From assembly GCA_019321725.1 (NCBI GenBank), contig CM033115.1, positions 6,954,673 to 7,018,672 of the forward strand: DNA of 64,000 nucleotides, in the 5' to 3' direction. The position numbers and the translations under genes were made by a program. This DNA is from Paulownia fortunei. Its lineage: Eukaryota; Streptophyta; Magnoliopsida; Lamiales; Paulowniaceae. Shown in pieces: positions 14,296 through 25,200 of this stretch (position 1 is the first letter of the stretch; every line of letters starts with the position of its first letter). The notes below the pieces were generated by a model. The model ran no database searches. It was not told where the DNA came from and saw only the letters and a program-made list of their open reading frames with translations.

Positions 14296-14769
14296 ACCTT
14301 TACTCTAACTTTTGTTTTTCAAAATCAAGACAACAAACTTGATGATTTTCAAATATTGCCTCACTAGTAAAATAATATTTTCCCTTCCTTTTGCATTTGG
14401 AATTCAACAAGCATTGTCAAATAATTTCCAGCCACCAAATGATTTGGATAGTTTCATTTATATATATACATATCCTCAAGACTTATTTAGCCATTTAGAG
14501 ATATAGCTGGGAAGATGCAAGGTTGTGCAAAGCTTGTGCTATCACAATGCACAAATAAACAATTATCCATTACATGAAATATTGAGGAAATCTCAGAAAA
14601 AATTTCATGGTAAACTTATAATAAAATCCATTACTAAGTTCTTTAAGCGGTTGTAGACAAACTATAATTTGCTAAATTTAAAATTAGCGAGTGTATACTT
14701 AACAGCTATTAAGGCTTGGGAATCAGAAAAAAACTAGTCCATATGTTACCCTTACCTTTACTCTAACTT

Positions 14770-15145
14770 TACTTTCTTTAGTATGGCAAGTTCATCAAAG
14801 GTAACATCTCTGCTAAACAACACTTTCTTTGACTCGAGACACCAAAGTCGGTATCCCTTTACGCCAGAGGTGATTCCCATGAACAATGCCTTCTTTGCTC
14901 TCCATTCTAATTTTGATTCGTTCACATAATAGTAAGCAAGAGAACCAAAAACATGTAAGGAATCATAATCAGCAACAGGTTTTTCAGACCATACCCCTAA
15001 AGGTGTTTTACCACCTATTGCGGATGATGACAATCGATTTATGAGATTTTGCTCATATGGCACAGCCTCAGCCCATTACTGTCTGCTCAATCCAGCATTG
15101 GACAATATACATCGAACTTTCTCCACCAAGATTCGATTCATGCGT
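14770..15145 (-). pseudogene. Ty1-copia integrase fragment embedded in the satellite
   Basis: Minus-strand translation gives a stretch typical of the copia integrase C-terminal half: MNRILVEKVRC near 15140, then WAEAV, LINRLSSSAIGGKTPLGVW, LHVFGSLAYYYV, ALFMGITSGVKGYRLW and VLFSRDVTFDE (about 14790). An in-frame TAA sits before WAEAV where an aromatic residue is usual. About 376 bp of copia sequence take the place of about 103 bp of a monomer. The right junction runs straight into 'ttgtcaaataatttctagcc', a normal monomer phase. No LTR, PBS or target duplication is present, so this is a captured fragment and not an insertion of a whole element. Confidence 0.85.
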
Positions 15146-17950
15146 TTGTCAAATAATTTCTAGCCACATAATGATTTTGATATTTCATGTATATATATAC
15201 ATATCCTCAAGACTTAATTAGCCATTTAAACATATAGCTCGAAAGATTTAACATTGTGTAAAGATTAGGCTATCATAATGCAAAAATGAACCATTATCCA
15301 TTAGATGAAATATTGCAGAAATCTCAGAAAACATATCTTGGTAAACTTATACTAAAATCCATTACTAAGTTCATTAAGGAGTTATAGACAAACCATTATT
15401 TATTAAATTTGAAATTAGCGAGTGTATATTTAACATCTATGGAAGGCTTGGGAATTGAAAAAAACTAGTCCATGTGTTACCCTTACCTTTACTATAATTT
15501 TTTTTTTCAAAATCATGACAACAAACTTGATGATTTTTAAATATTGTTTTACTAGTAAAATGATTTTTTCCTTTCCTTTTTCACTTGGCAATCAACAAGC
15601 ATTGTAAATAATTTCCAGCCACAAAATGATTTGGATAGTTTCATGTATATATATACATATCCTCAAGACTAAGTTAGCCATTTAGTGATATAGCTAGGAA
15701 GATTTAAGGTTGTGCAAAGAATATGCAATCACAATGCACAAATAAACAATTATGCATTAGAAGAAATATCGAGGAAATCTCAACAAAAAATTCTTGGTAA
15801 TCTTATAATAAAATCCATTACTAAGTTCTTTATGGAGTTATAGACAAACTATAATTTGCTAAATTTGAAGTTATGAATGTATACTTGACATCTATTGAAA
15901 GCTTCGGAATCGGAAAAAGCTAGTCCATATGTTACCCTTACATTTATTCTTAATTTTTGTTTTTCAAAATCATGACAACAAACTTGATCATTTTCAAATA
16001 TTATCTTTCTAGTAAAATATTTTTTTCCTTTCCTTTTGCACTTAGCAATCAACAAGCATTGTTAAATAATTTCCAGTCACAAAATGATTTACCTAGTTTC
16101 ATGTATATATATACATATTCTCAAGACTTAATTAGCCATTTAGAGTTATAGCTGGGAAGATTTATGGTTGTGCAAAGATTGTGATATCACACAATGCACA
16201 AATAAACAATTATGCATTAGAAGTCGAGGAAATCTCAGCAAAAAATTCTTGGTAAACTTATAATAAAATCCATTACTAAGTTCGTTAAGGGGTTATAGAC
16301 AAACTATAATTTGCTAAATTTGAAGTTATGAATGTATACTTAACGTCTATTGAAGGCTTGGGAATCAGAAAAAGTTAGTCCATATGTTACCCTTACCTTT
16401 ACTCTAACTTTTGTTTTTCAAAATCAAGACAACAAACTTGATGATTTTCAAATATTTTTTTACTAGTAAAATAATTTTTTTCCTTTCCTTTTGCACTTGG
16501 AAATCAACAAGCTTTGTCAAGTAATTTCCAACCACAAAATGATTTGGATAGTTTTATGTATATATATACATATCCTCAAGACTTAATTAGCTATTTAGAG
16601 ATATAGCTGGGAGGATTTTAGGTTGTGCAAAGCTTGTGCAATCACAATGCACAAATAAACAATTATCCATTAGATGAAATATTAAGGAAACCTCAGCAAG
16701 AATTTCTTGGTAAACTTATACTAAAATCCATTACTAAGTTCTTTACGTAGTTTCAGACAAACCATAATTTGCTAAATTTGAAGTTAGAGAGTGTATACTT
16801 AATATCTATTGAAGGCTTGGGAATTGGTAAAACTAGTCTATATGTTACCCTTACCTTTAATTTTTGTTTTTCAAAATCATGATTACAAACTTGATGGTTT
16901 TCAAATATTGTTTTACTAGTAAAATATTTTTTTCCTTTCCTTTTGCACTTGGCAATCAACAAGCATTGTTAAATAATTTTCAGCCACAAAATGAGTTAGA
17001 TAGTTTCATGTATATATATATACATATCCTCAAGACTTAATTAGCCATTTAGAGATATAGCTGGGAAGATTTAAGGTTGTGCAAAGTTTGTGCAATCACA
17101 ATGCACAAATAAACAATTATCCGTTAGATGAAATATTAAGGAAATCTCAGCAAAAATTTCTTGGAAAACTTATACTAAAATCCATTACTATGTTCTTTAA
17201 GTAGTTATAGACAAACCATAATTTGCTAAATTTTAATTTAGCGAGTGTATACTTAACATCTATTGAAGGTTTGGGAATAGAAAAACTAGTGCATATGTTA
17301 CCATTACCTTTACTCTAATTTTTATTTTTCAAAATCATGATAACAAACTTGATGATTTTCAAATATTATTTTTCTAGTAAAATAATGTTTTTCTTTCCTT
17401 TTGCACTTGGCAATCAACAGGCATTGTTAAATAATTTCCAGCCACAAAATGAGTTGGATAGTTTTATGTATATATATACATATCCTCAAGACTTAATTAG
17501 CCATTTAGAGATATAGATGGGAAGATTTAAGGTTGTGCAAAGATTGTGCTATCACAATGCACAAATAAATAATTATCTGTTAGATGAAATATTGAAGAAA
17601 TCTTAGCAAAAAATTCTTGGAAAACTTATAATAAAATCCATTACTAAGTTCTTTAAGGTGTTATAGACAAACCATAATTTGCTAAATTTGAAGTTAGCAA
17701 ATGTAAACTTAAGGCTTGGGAAACGAAAAAACTAGTCCATATATTACCTTTACCTTCAGTTCAATCTGTTTTTTAAAATCTTGATACCAAACTTATGATA
17801 TTCTATAATGTGGTACTACTAAAATAGTTTTTCCTTTTTCCTTTGCACATGGAAATCAATAAGTATTGTTAAACAATCTCCATTAACAATCTCTAGCCAA
17901 AGATTGATTTTGATAATTATATATACATATATATATATATGGGTATGTGT

Positions 17951-18960
17951 ATGCATAGTTTCATTACTCAATTAACCATTTAGAGAAGCTGGCAACAAAG
18001 TTTGTGCTCTCACAATGCACAAATAAAAAACTATTCGTCATATGAAATATTTGGGAATTATCAAAAACTTCCTAGCAAATATATAGTAAATTGTTTCTCC
18101 ATCATTAAGTTTTGGTAGGGGTTGATAGACTAACATCTTTAAAGTAATAGTAAAATAATATTTTCTTTTCTTTCTACACATGGCAATGAACAAGCATCTT
18201 TAACAATCTCCAGCCAAAAAATGATTTTTATAGTTTCAGGTATATATATATACCTTTTGTTTTTTCTTAAGACTTAATCAACCATCTAGAGATATAGCTG
18301 GTAACAGTTATGGTTGTGCAAAGTTTGTACTATCACAATGAACGAATGCAGAATTCTCCATCTGATAAAATATCGAAGAAATCTTGGCAAAAACTTCCCA
18401 CCAAACTAAGTTCTTGAGGAGTTGATAGAAGAACCACAATTTGCAAAATTTCCACGTTAGCAAGCATATACTTCACATTTGCTGAAGGCTTGGGAAATGG
18501 AAAAAACTAGTTAATATTACCCTTACCTTCAGTTCAATCTTTTTTTTCTCAAAATCTTGATATCAAACTTGATGATTTTCTTATCTTGTGATACTAGTAA
18601 AATAATTTTTCCTTTTCTTTTTGCACAGGCAATCAATAGGTATCATTAAACAATCTCCATTAAACAGTCTCCAGCCAAAAAATGATTATGATAATTTCAT
18701 AACTATGTATATGTGTTTATATATATATAGTCTCAAGACTTAGCCATTTGGATATATAGTTGGTAAGACTTATGGTTGTACAAGATTTGTGCTTTCACAA
18801 TACACAAATAAACAACTCTCCATCATATGAACTATTGAGGAACTGTTAGAAAAAACTTCCTAGCAAACCTATAGTAAAATGTTACTCCATTACTAAGTTT
18901 GTGTAGGGGTTGATAGAAGAACTCACAATTTGCTAAGTTGCAAATTAGCAAGCGTAAGCC
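17951..18960. repeat. Degenerate satellite monomers, right flank of the array
   Basis: About two diverged monomers with landmarks at about 18270 ('cttaagacttaatcaacc'), 18505 ('actagttaatattaccc') and 18735 ('tctcaagacttagcc'). They share variant words with the left flank ('cttcctagcaaacctatagt', 'ggggttgatagaag') that the core has lost. They stop at about 18960 after 'aattagcaagcgtaagcc'. Confidence 0.75.
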
Positions 18961-19230
18961 AACTTTCCCCAAACAAGTAGTGTTTACTAGAGTTCTCAGC
19001 CACTATTGGCTTTTTTTTCTTCTTTTTCATCTCATTATTGTCTCTATTGCAATTCTCAGACTTCTTGAGAGTTGGAGTGTGTGGCTTCCTTTTCAATTTT
19101 ACTAAGACCGAGCTTGATGCATTCACAATTGTTCAACTTTTCATTCAACCTTCTCAAAATATTGGGCGTAACATTCACATGCTATCTCGTGATCTCCTAT
19201 AGCTTCTTCTACCCCACTAGGGGTGGGAAG
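18961..19230 (-). other. Unrecognised remnant with minus-strand coding look
   Basis: Minus-strand translation gives a Lys-rich segment (about 19000-19080, with NNEMKKKKKKP) and, further upstream, text resembling an acidic, gag-like stretch (VEEAIGDHEIACECYAQYF, about 19150-19215). Stops interrupt it. I do not recognise the family. A decayed retroelement gag is possible. There is no start, domain or neighbour that supports a living gene. Confidence 0.25.
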
Positions 19231-19249
19231 CTTCAACTTTCTCTATATT

Positions 19250-19455
19250 CCTCGATCGAGGCATGGAATCTATTGAGTTTAAGGGTTTTGGTCGAGGCAT
19301 GGAGCCGGTTAGGGTATGAACATGGTCGAGGTCGTGGGTTGAGGCATAGGACTAAGATAGACAATGCGAGGAGCCTAGTTGAGGCACAAAGCCACCAAGC
19401 TTGTAGGTTAAGACACAAAGCCAAGTTGTTTAAGCCTATTGGACGAGGCACAAGG
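19250..19455. repeat. GAGGCA-containing degenerate short repeats
   Basis: The words 'gaggcatgga' or 'gaggcac' recur at irregular spacing of about 28-50 bp (near 19257, 19293, 19343, 19379 and 19445). The segment is clearly richer in G and C than its surroundings. An open frame on the plus strand (to 19464) is explained by the repetition. No known family. Confidence 0.4.
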
Positions 19456-19505
19456 TCGGTTTAATCTCTCTTATTTTCTCTTCTTGAGGTTATGCCAAAC
19501 TGTGC

Positions 19506-19640
19506 ACTCCAAGTCAAGGCACTTGTCACTACACTAGATGCAGACACTCCATAGAAAATGCCTATCACCGCACTAGAGGCATGCGCTCCGAGGGGACACT
19601 CGTTATCAACTAGAGGAGAGTACTCTAGGGGAAAGAACTT
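19506..19640. repeat. About 39 bp degenerate minisatellite
   Basis: Three to four imperfect units start with 'cactcc' or 'cgctcc' near 19506, 19546, 19585 and possibly 19624. Each carries 'cactagaggc' or 'caactagagg' towards its end. From 19640 to about 19850 there is plain AT-rich sequence with nothing recognisable. Confidence 0.4.
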
Positions 19641-19884
19641 GCCATGCCCCGAACTCCAAGATCATGAAAATTGCCTCAAGCTCTCAGGAATCTCACAAAA
19701 GACTACAAGGCTAACCTAGAATTTTTATTATAGTCTACTATTGAACATTGGTGTAAAACATCTATACCTTAAGTCATTATACAAATTATAATCAATATAA
19801 CCTATCAACCAAATAAATTAATAATTTTTTTTAACAATCCACCTGATCTATAAAGATGATAAGTCCTTATAACATACATCTCCC

Positions 19885-20361
19885 AAAGTATAGAAAATGC
19901 TCATACCAAGCTCTAAGAGCTTTTTTTAGTCCATACAAAGCCTTTTTCAATTTATAGACATGATTAGGATGATGTGGATCCTCAAAACCCTTAGGTTGAT
20001 CTACATAGGCCTCTTCATTCAAAAACCCATTCAGAAAAGGCACTTTTGAGATCCATTTGATAAAGTTTGAAATTCATCAAGCATGCAATGGCTAAAAGTA
20101 ACCTAACAGACTTTAACCTAGCTACAGGGGCAAAGGTTTCATCAAAATCAATTCCCTCAATTTGTGTGTAACCTTGAGCAACCAACCTAGCTTTGTTCCT
20201 TGTAATATTCCCAAACTCATCATTTTATTCTTAAAGATCCATTAGGTACCTATTATATTAGAGTCTTTAGGTTTGGGAACTAGAGTCCATACATCATTCC
20301 TAACAAATTGACATAATTCCTCTTACATAGCATTGACCCAAAATTCATCTTACAAAGTTTC
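19885..20361 (-). pseudogene. SIRE reverse transcriptase, N-terminal part
   Basis: Continues from the linker ending EPKNVNETL (20350) into [45 protein letters not shown] and [12 protein letters not shown]. These are consecutive copia RT landmarks before the catalytic YxDD block, which is absent. Several in-frame stops and at least one frame change are present. The sequence runs out just after an [11 protein letters not shown] motif at about 19885. Confidence 0.8.
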
Positions 20362-20665
20362 ATTGACATTTTTTGGTTCAATAGAAGAAGTGTAGCAAAC
20401 ATACCTCACCATGTCTCTATAATTGAGCTTAGGGTTTTGCCTTATCCTTATCCCATCAGTAAGAGTTCCAATTACCTGATCTGAAGGGTGAACTTTTTGA
20501 ATTATGGCAGGTAGATCCCTTTTAGGTGAATCTGTCTTATCATAACTGTTTGTTCCATCCAATGTTATGACATAATCGGGAACAACAAATGGAACATCAA
20601 AGTGAGCATTTTGTTACTCTGACTTTAAAGATTCCAGTGGACTATCTAGATCCTCAGTCAGACTG
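20350..20665 (-). pseudogene. SIRE integrase-RT linker
   Basis: An open segment (20562-20350, 70 codons) begins MDGTNSYDKTDSPKRDL and includes VHPSDQVIGTLTDGIRIRQ, the usual sequence between integrase and RT in SIRE-like polyproteins. It joins the integrase ORF above through a short disrupted stretch (20563-20665). It has no enzymatic motif of its own. Confidence 0.65.
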
Positions 20666-21690
20666 TCAAATTCCCTTTTCTAAGGAAAATTCTACAAAAT
20701 CAGAAAAGTCATCAATAACTACATTAGAAGATTCCATAATAGCTCGAGTCCTTATGTTAAACACATGATAGGCTCTACTATTAGTGGAATATCTGATAAA
20801 AACTCTCTCATCACTCTTTGCATCAAACTTTCCCAAATATTCATGATCATTAAGTATAAAACACTTAGCACTAAACAAATGAAAATATTTGAGATTAGGT
20901 TTCTTACCTTTCCAGATCTCATAAGGAATCTTACCAGAACCATATCTTAAGTGAACTCTGTTAGATATGCAACAAGCAGTGCTAATGGCTTCAACCCACA
21001 ACTTTCGAGTTAATTTCTTAGAGTTGAGCATGACTCGAGCCATTTCTTGCAAAGTCCTATTCTTTCTCTCAACCACACCATTCTATTGAGGAGTCTTAGG
21101 GGCTGAAAATTCATGAGTTATACCATACTTATCACAATAATCAGCAAAAATAGTATTTTCAAATTCCTTCACATGGTCACTTCTAATCCTAGCAATTTGA
21201 CTAATTTCACTATTTTTCTCAATTTTTAATCTTGCATACAGTTTCTTAAAGATATGAAAAGTGTCAGATTTCTCTCTCAAAAAGTCAACCCAAGTATAGC
21301 TAGAGAAATTATCTACATAAATAAACATCTATTTCTTACCATCGATACTTTCAACCTGCATAAGACCCATCAGATCCATGTGTAGAAGTTCCAAAATCCG
21401 TGATGTACCTATATGTTGGAACATGGGATGGGACACACATTTTTATTTTCCCAGTTGACACAAAACCGTATACACCATCATTTTTCTTACTCAATTTTGG
21501 CACTTCCAAAATTACACATGTATTCACAAGTTTAGATAAGCTTTTAAAATTTAAGTGCCCAAGTTTCTGGTGCCAAATCGCAGTCTCATCACGTGTGATA
21601 TTCAAACAAGTCATCTGATGTTCTAGCAAGTAACAATTATCTGCTAACCTTTTACCTGTCATAACACAACAGTTAGTATCATCAAAAACC
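20666..21690 (-). pseudogene. SIRE pre-integrase and integrase
   Basis: Three pieces in one order. The GAG-pre-integrase segment with the HHCC-type zinc module is at 21662-21351 (WHQKLGHLNFKSL; the two downstream Cys are degraded). The integrase core is at 21328-21083 (MFIYVDNFSSYTWVDFLREK, IRSDHVKEFEN, GITHEFSAPKTPQ). The integrase C-terminal half is at 21076-20666 (VERKNRTLQEMARVML, PYEIWKGKKPN). A TAG replaces the second Gln in the expected PQQNG motif between the last two pieces, and a stop precedes MFIYVD. The catalytic Asp of the first motif (YVDNFS) and of RSDH and the Glu of VERKN can still be seen. Confidence 0.85.
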
Positions 21691-21734
21691 TGACATAAAT
21701 CTTTTGTAAAATGAACAAACAGATTTTGATCATA

Positions 21735-21965
21735 TAATTAACTAATACTAATCAAGTTTATCTTAAGGCTTTCAATCAATAGCACATTCTTTAGTCTAGG
21801 TAAACCTTTAACATCAAGTGTACCCTTACCAAGAATATGTCCAAAAACTCCATCCCCAAAAGTCACACAACCTTTCTCAATACTTTGAAAGTTTGATAAA
21901 TTATTTTTATTACTAGTCATGTGCCTAGAACAACAACTATCAAAGTATCAAGATTCACAAGTAGA
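21735..21965 (-). pseudogene. SIRE aspartic protease fragment
   Basis: The minus strand shows FDSCCSRHMTSN at about 21950-21905, matching the copia protease active site (usually D-[ST]-G-[CA]-[ST]-[RHK]-H-M). Here the Gly after D-S is replaced by Cys, so the active-site triad is altered. It continues CVTFGDGVFGHILGKGTLDV and LKINLISIS, characteristic of SIRE proteases, and then a stop. Confidence 0.75.
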
Positions 21966-21989
21966 TGCTTTCAAGGATATATTTGCAAT

Positions 21990-22899
21990 ATTACACCTAA
22001 GATTAGATTTTCTAATCCAAATTATGAGTGGAAAATCATCTTTTAGTTGGAACTTAATCTTTGGTGTGTGTTTAGAAGCAGATTTTGGCCCATGTTCAAA
22101 TTGCCCAGAGAACGATGTTCTAACATGCTTTCCATTCCACAAGTTATTTTTTAATTTAAAATACTTAAGACATATATGACTAGAAATATGACAGTAATGA
22201 CAGATTGGTACATACCTTCTTGGTCGAGGTTTTTGAAAAACCTTTTCTTACCAGAATCAAAGATGGATGGTTTTGCTATTGTGTTTTTCACAAATTCACT
22301 CTTCGATTTTGGATCCATCTTTCTGCCTGAACATTCACCAATATAGCCTATACCTTGACGATTTCCCCCAACTTGTCCAGTAGAGAGAATCTCATCAAGT
22401 TTGGCTTTACTAGAATTTATTGTAGACAAAGTAGCTTTGGTCATTTCTAGCTCAATAGTAGTGCTCTTGAGCAACATATCTTTTTCAACAATCTGAAGCT
22501 TGAATTGGTTCAATTCATGTTGTAATTCAGTTATCTGACATGTGAGCTCAATAATTTGTCCATCTAATAACTTGTTTATCTTACAGACTTCAAGCTATTT
22601 TTTGTACAAGCCATTTTTTGTACATCAGTCTGCACATTGTTCGAATGTCCTCATCACTTGGCTCTTCTTCATCACTACTGCAATAAGAAATCTCATCAGT
22701 AGAAAAATTTTGAACTTTTTCTTTACCTTTTGAAATAGTGTCAGTACTGGCTTCTGAAATATATGTTCCAACTGGTGTTTGAACATGACTTGTGACATAA
22801 CATTTTTCAAACTAGATAATTGCATCTTATTTTGGCAGATAAAGCAACACGGTTGCTCACAATATCATTACATTCTTCCTGATTGTTATCTGAACCAGC
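21990..22899 (-). pseudogene. SIRE gag, C-terminal part
   Basis: Minus-strand pieces: an acidic segment directly next to the solo LTR (DDAGSDNNQEECNDIVSN, about 22890), a Glu/Asp-rich stretch (SSDEEEPSDEDI, about 22665), a coiled-coil-like segment (22513-22400), a conserved LSTGQVGGNRQGIGY motif (about 22380), a Lys-rich region, and WNGKHVRTSF before protease. Zinc-knuckle residues near 22200 are damaged. At least three frame changes occur. It is the downstream half of the gag interrupted at 22904/25196. Confidence 0.7.
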
Positions 22900-22904
22900 A
22901 TCAT

Positions 22905-25195
22905 TGTAACACCCCTTAACCTAACTACAGAGCCTAAACAAGCTGATACAGTTAAGTCAAGAAATATTAATTTTTAATCAATATTAGAGTTATGGTTTTA
23001 ATAAAAGTTCTCATTTTTAGCTATAAGAGAAAAAACTTGAATTGTTTTAAACACACCATACACATATATCAAAACTGAGTACATTTGTTTACAAAACCAT
23101 AACAGAGCGGCTTATTTAAAAGCAAAATAGAGTTTTCAAAATAAACTACAAAACAGTTCGAAGCATGGCATATGAACAAGTCTCTATCCGGCCACTCTAG
23201 AGACTCAGTCAACCTCTAAATCTGTACATTTTCACCTGCATCACATGAATCTAATGAGCTAAAGGCTCAGTAAGATGAAACTGATGCAATAACAAATAAC
23301 ATATATGCACATCTCATAAATCATTAAATGCATTATTCTATTTAATAACTTTCATTCATAAATCATTCTTTAAGGCCCTTGAAGTATGGTACCTAACTAA
23401 TAGCGATAAACCGTGGTTTTCGAAACCTGTTCATAATGATTGGCCAATAAGAGAACTAATACGGGATTTTCATACTTAGTCTTTCAACCTCAAGTATTAG
23501 CCGTATTCTATTTCATTCATTGTGGGTTTCATATACAGGTTTTTCAACCTCAAGTATTTGCCACCATTTATTGGGTCCGTTGGTCCCTCCCGCGTCCCTT
23601 GTCTACCCAACCATCAATCAAGTACCATACTTTTTTTTTAAAAACATCATTTTATTCTTAATAGTATCATGCTTCATAAACCATAAATGCATCCAACATT
23701 ACATCATTTGACAAACAATAACAATCACATTAAAACATGAACAAATATTATATGATTCTTGTGATACAGCAAATGAAAACTTCAACTTACCTCAAGTCCA
23801 CTTTGTGGCAAGTGAAAATATCAATCTCTTTGGAAGATAGAATGTATTAAAGGACTAACATAATCAAATCATGTACCATTTAATATCTTTTTTATAAATC
23901 ATTTAGTCTATTTTAGTTGAAGTTCATATAAATTTTTCAATCTTTTGTAAATAATTCCATATCAATTACATAAGCTTAAAAACAATGCATACTTCATATT
24001 TTACTACTAATTCAAGACATTAAACATTAGGGTAGCCATTAAATACCTAATAATTCAAACATAATTATTAGGGCAACCCCTAAAATATGCACACAATCCA
24101 AATTAACATGACATAAATTCGATTCTAACTTAAATTGATTGTACCCTTCAATTAAGCAAACTAATTGCTATCATTTTCAATCATTCAAAGGAACTTACAA
24201 ATACAATATAAGCAGTACAAGATTAATAGAAATAAATAAATTAAGCATACTTCACAAGACTATCAATTTTGCTAGAAACTAGCTTAACTAGCTTGGTTTT
24301 GGCTTCAAGTATAACTTACTTAAGCTTTCAACCATATAAAAATATAATAAAACATGTAACCATCCAAGATACTACAAATTCATCATAAGAAACATTGAAA
24401 AAGAATATACCTTGATTAAGTTGGAATTAAGCTTCAAAATCAACGATTTTCAACCTTAAAAAGGGTGGAACTTATTCTAGTTTGTGTTCTATGAATTCCT
24501 ATAGATTGAATTCAATTTTTGTGAGTATAAGAGTATAGAAATTTGGGAGAAACTTGGGAGAATAAGGGTTGGTCATTGTTAAGGTGCTTCCATAAAAAAT
24601 ATGGATGAAAATGATTTCTTTGGCCTTTCAAAGAGAGGTAAGTGGAGGGTGATGATTAGTTGCATCATGTTTGGTGTCTTCTCATGCCAAAAGACACGTT
24701 CATGGGCTAAGGAGATAAAAAAAATTGATGCTTTGGTGTTATAATCAAATTCAATGCGGTTTAAAATAATTTCATGCAACCTATTCAACCAACCAATCAA
24801 ATTGTACTATTTTGTATACTTTTAGTTCTTAGCCAAATGTAACATATTTAAAGCAAATATTTAGGCAAATAATCACTTTAGAATGTAACAAGTATGGAGC
24901 AATATGAATAATTCATTTCATGGCCATTCAACACATCAATCTTTCTTAACCGAAATATCGAACTTTTCACTGCAAAAAGGTACTTAAAGAATATGTTAAA
25001 TCAAGAAACAAAAGTTTGATCTCATATTTCATGTACTAATGCATGTTAAAGCATAACTAGAGCATATAATAACAATTATTTAAGTTCGTGCAATCATGTT
25101 ATTTGTATTCCATAATTCAATAATACACATTGATTAGATGCATATTCATGCAAGATGCTTATTATTGGTTATGTAGGAGAGAATTGGGCATTACA
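22905..25195. repeat. Solo LTR of a Tekay-like gypsy element
   Basis: It begins TGTAACACCCCTTAACC and ends GGGCATTACA, so it has TG...CA ends and is 2291 bp long. ATCAT lies directly before it (22900-22904) and directly after it (25196-25200), a perfect 5 bp target duplication. There is no internal region. It interrupts the SIRE gag just after a zinc-knuckle remnant. It shares the start motif and a 'cacctgcatcac ... gctcagtaag' block (about 23233-23275) with the Tekay-like LTRs elsewhere, but is otherwise a different family. Orientation is inferred as minus-type from the TGTAACACC end. Short ORFs inside are not genes. Confidence 0.92.
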
Positions 25196-25200
25196 ATCAT

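Larger units (their letters stand above)
6010..17950. repeat. Tandem array, about 455 bp monomer, about 25 copies
   Basis: The same 446-460 bp unit recurs head to tail. The anchor 'ctagtccatatgttaccc' or close variants falls near 6532, 6984, 7444, 7902, 8362, 8813, 9270, 9726, 10180, 10635, 11094, 11546, 12000, 12459, 12907, 13367, 13816, 14276, 14735, 15465, 15921, 16375, 16833, 17286 and 17732. The single 730 bp interval (14735-15465) is where a copia fragment is embedded. Each monomer carries A/T tracts, a 16 bp palindrome (ATGTATATATATACAT) followed by 'cctcaagacttaattagcc', and 'gtgctatcacaatgcacaaataaac'. Two subtypes are seen: A with 'ttagagatatagctgggaag' and B with 'ttaaacatatagctcgaaag'. 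The first copy (about 6010-6480) is shortened. Short ORFs of 60-86 codons recur because the sequence recurs; the period is not a multiple of three. Confidence 0.92.

Noticed and set aside
7420..16151. Recurring 64-84 codon ORFs with nearly the same protein (starting MFFKI...) at 7420, 8849, 9306, 14312 and 15957
   Set aside because: They are the same part of the 455 bp monomer. The period is not a multiple of three, most monomers break the frame, and the peptide has no motif. A conserved small protein is not supported.
6010..17950. CRISPR-like or gene-cluster reading of the tandem array
   Set aside because: Units are 455 bp without short repeat-spacer structure, and the composition and setting are those of plant nuclear satellite DNA.
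19072..19464. 130-codon plus-strand ORF
   Set aside because: It spans the GAGGCA repeats, has no domain, and its internal near-repeats follow the DNA repeats.
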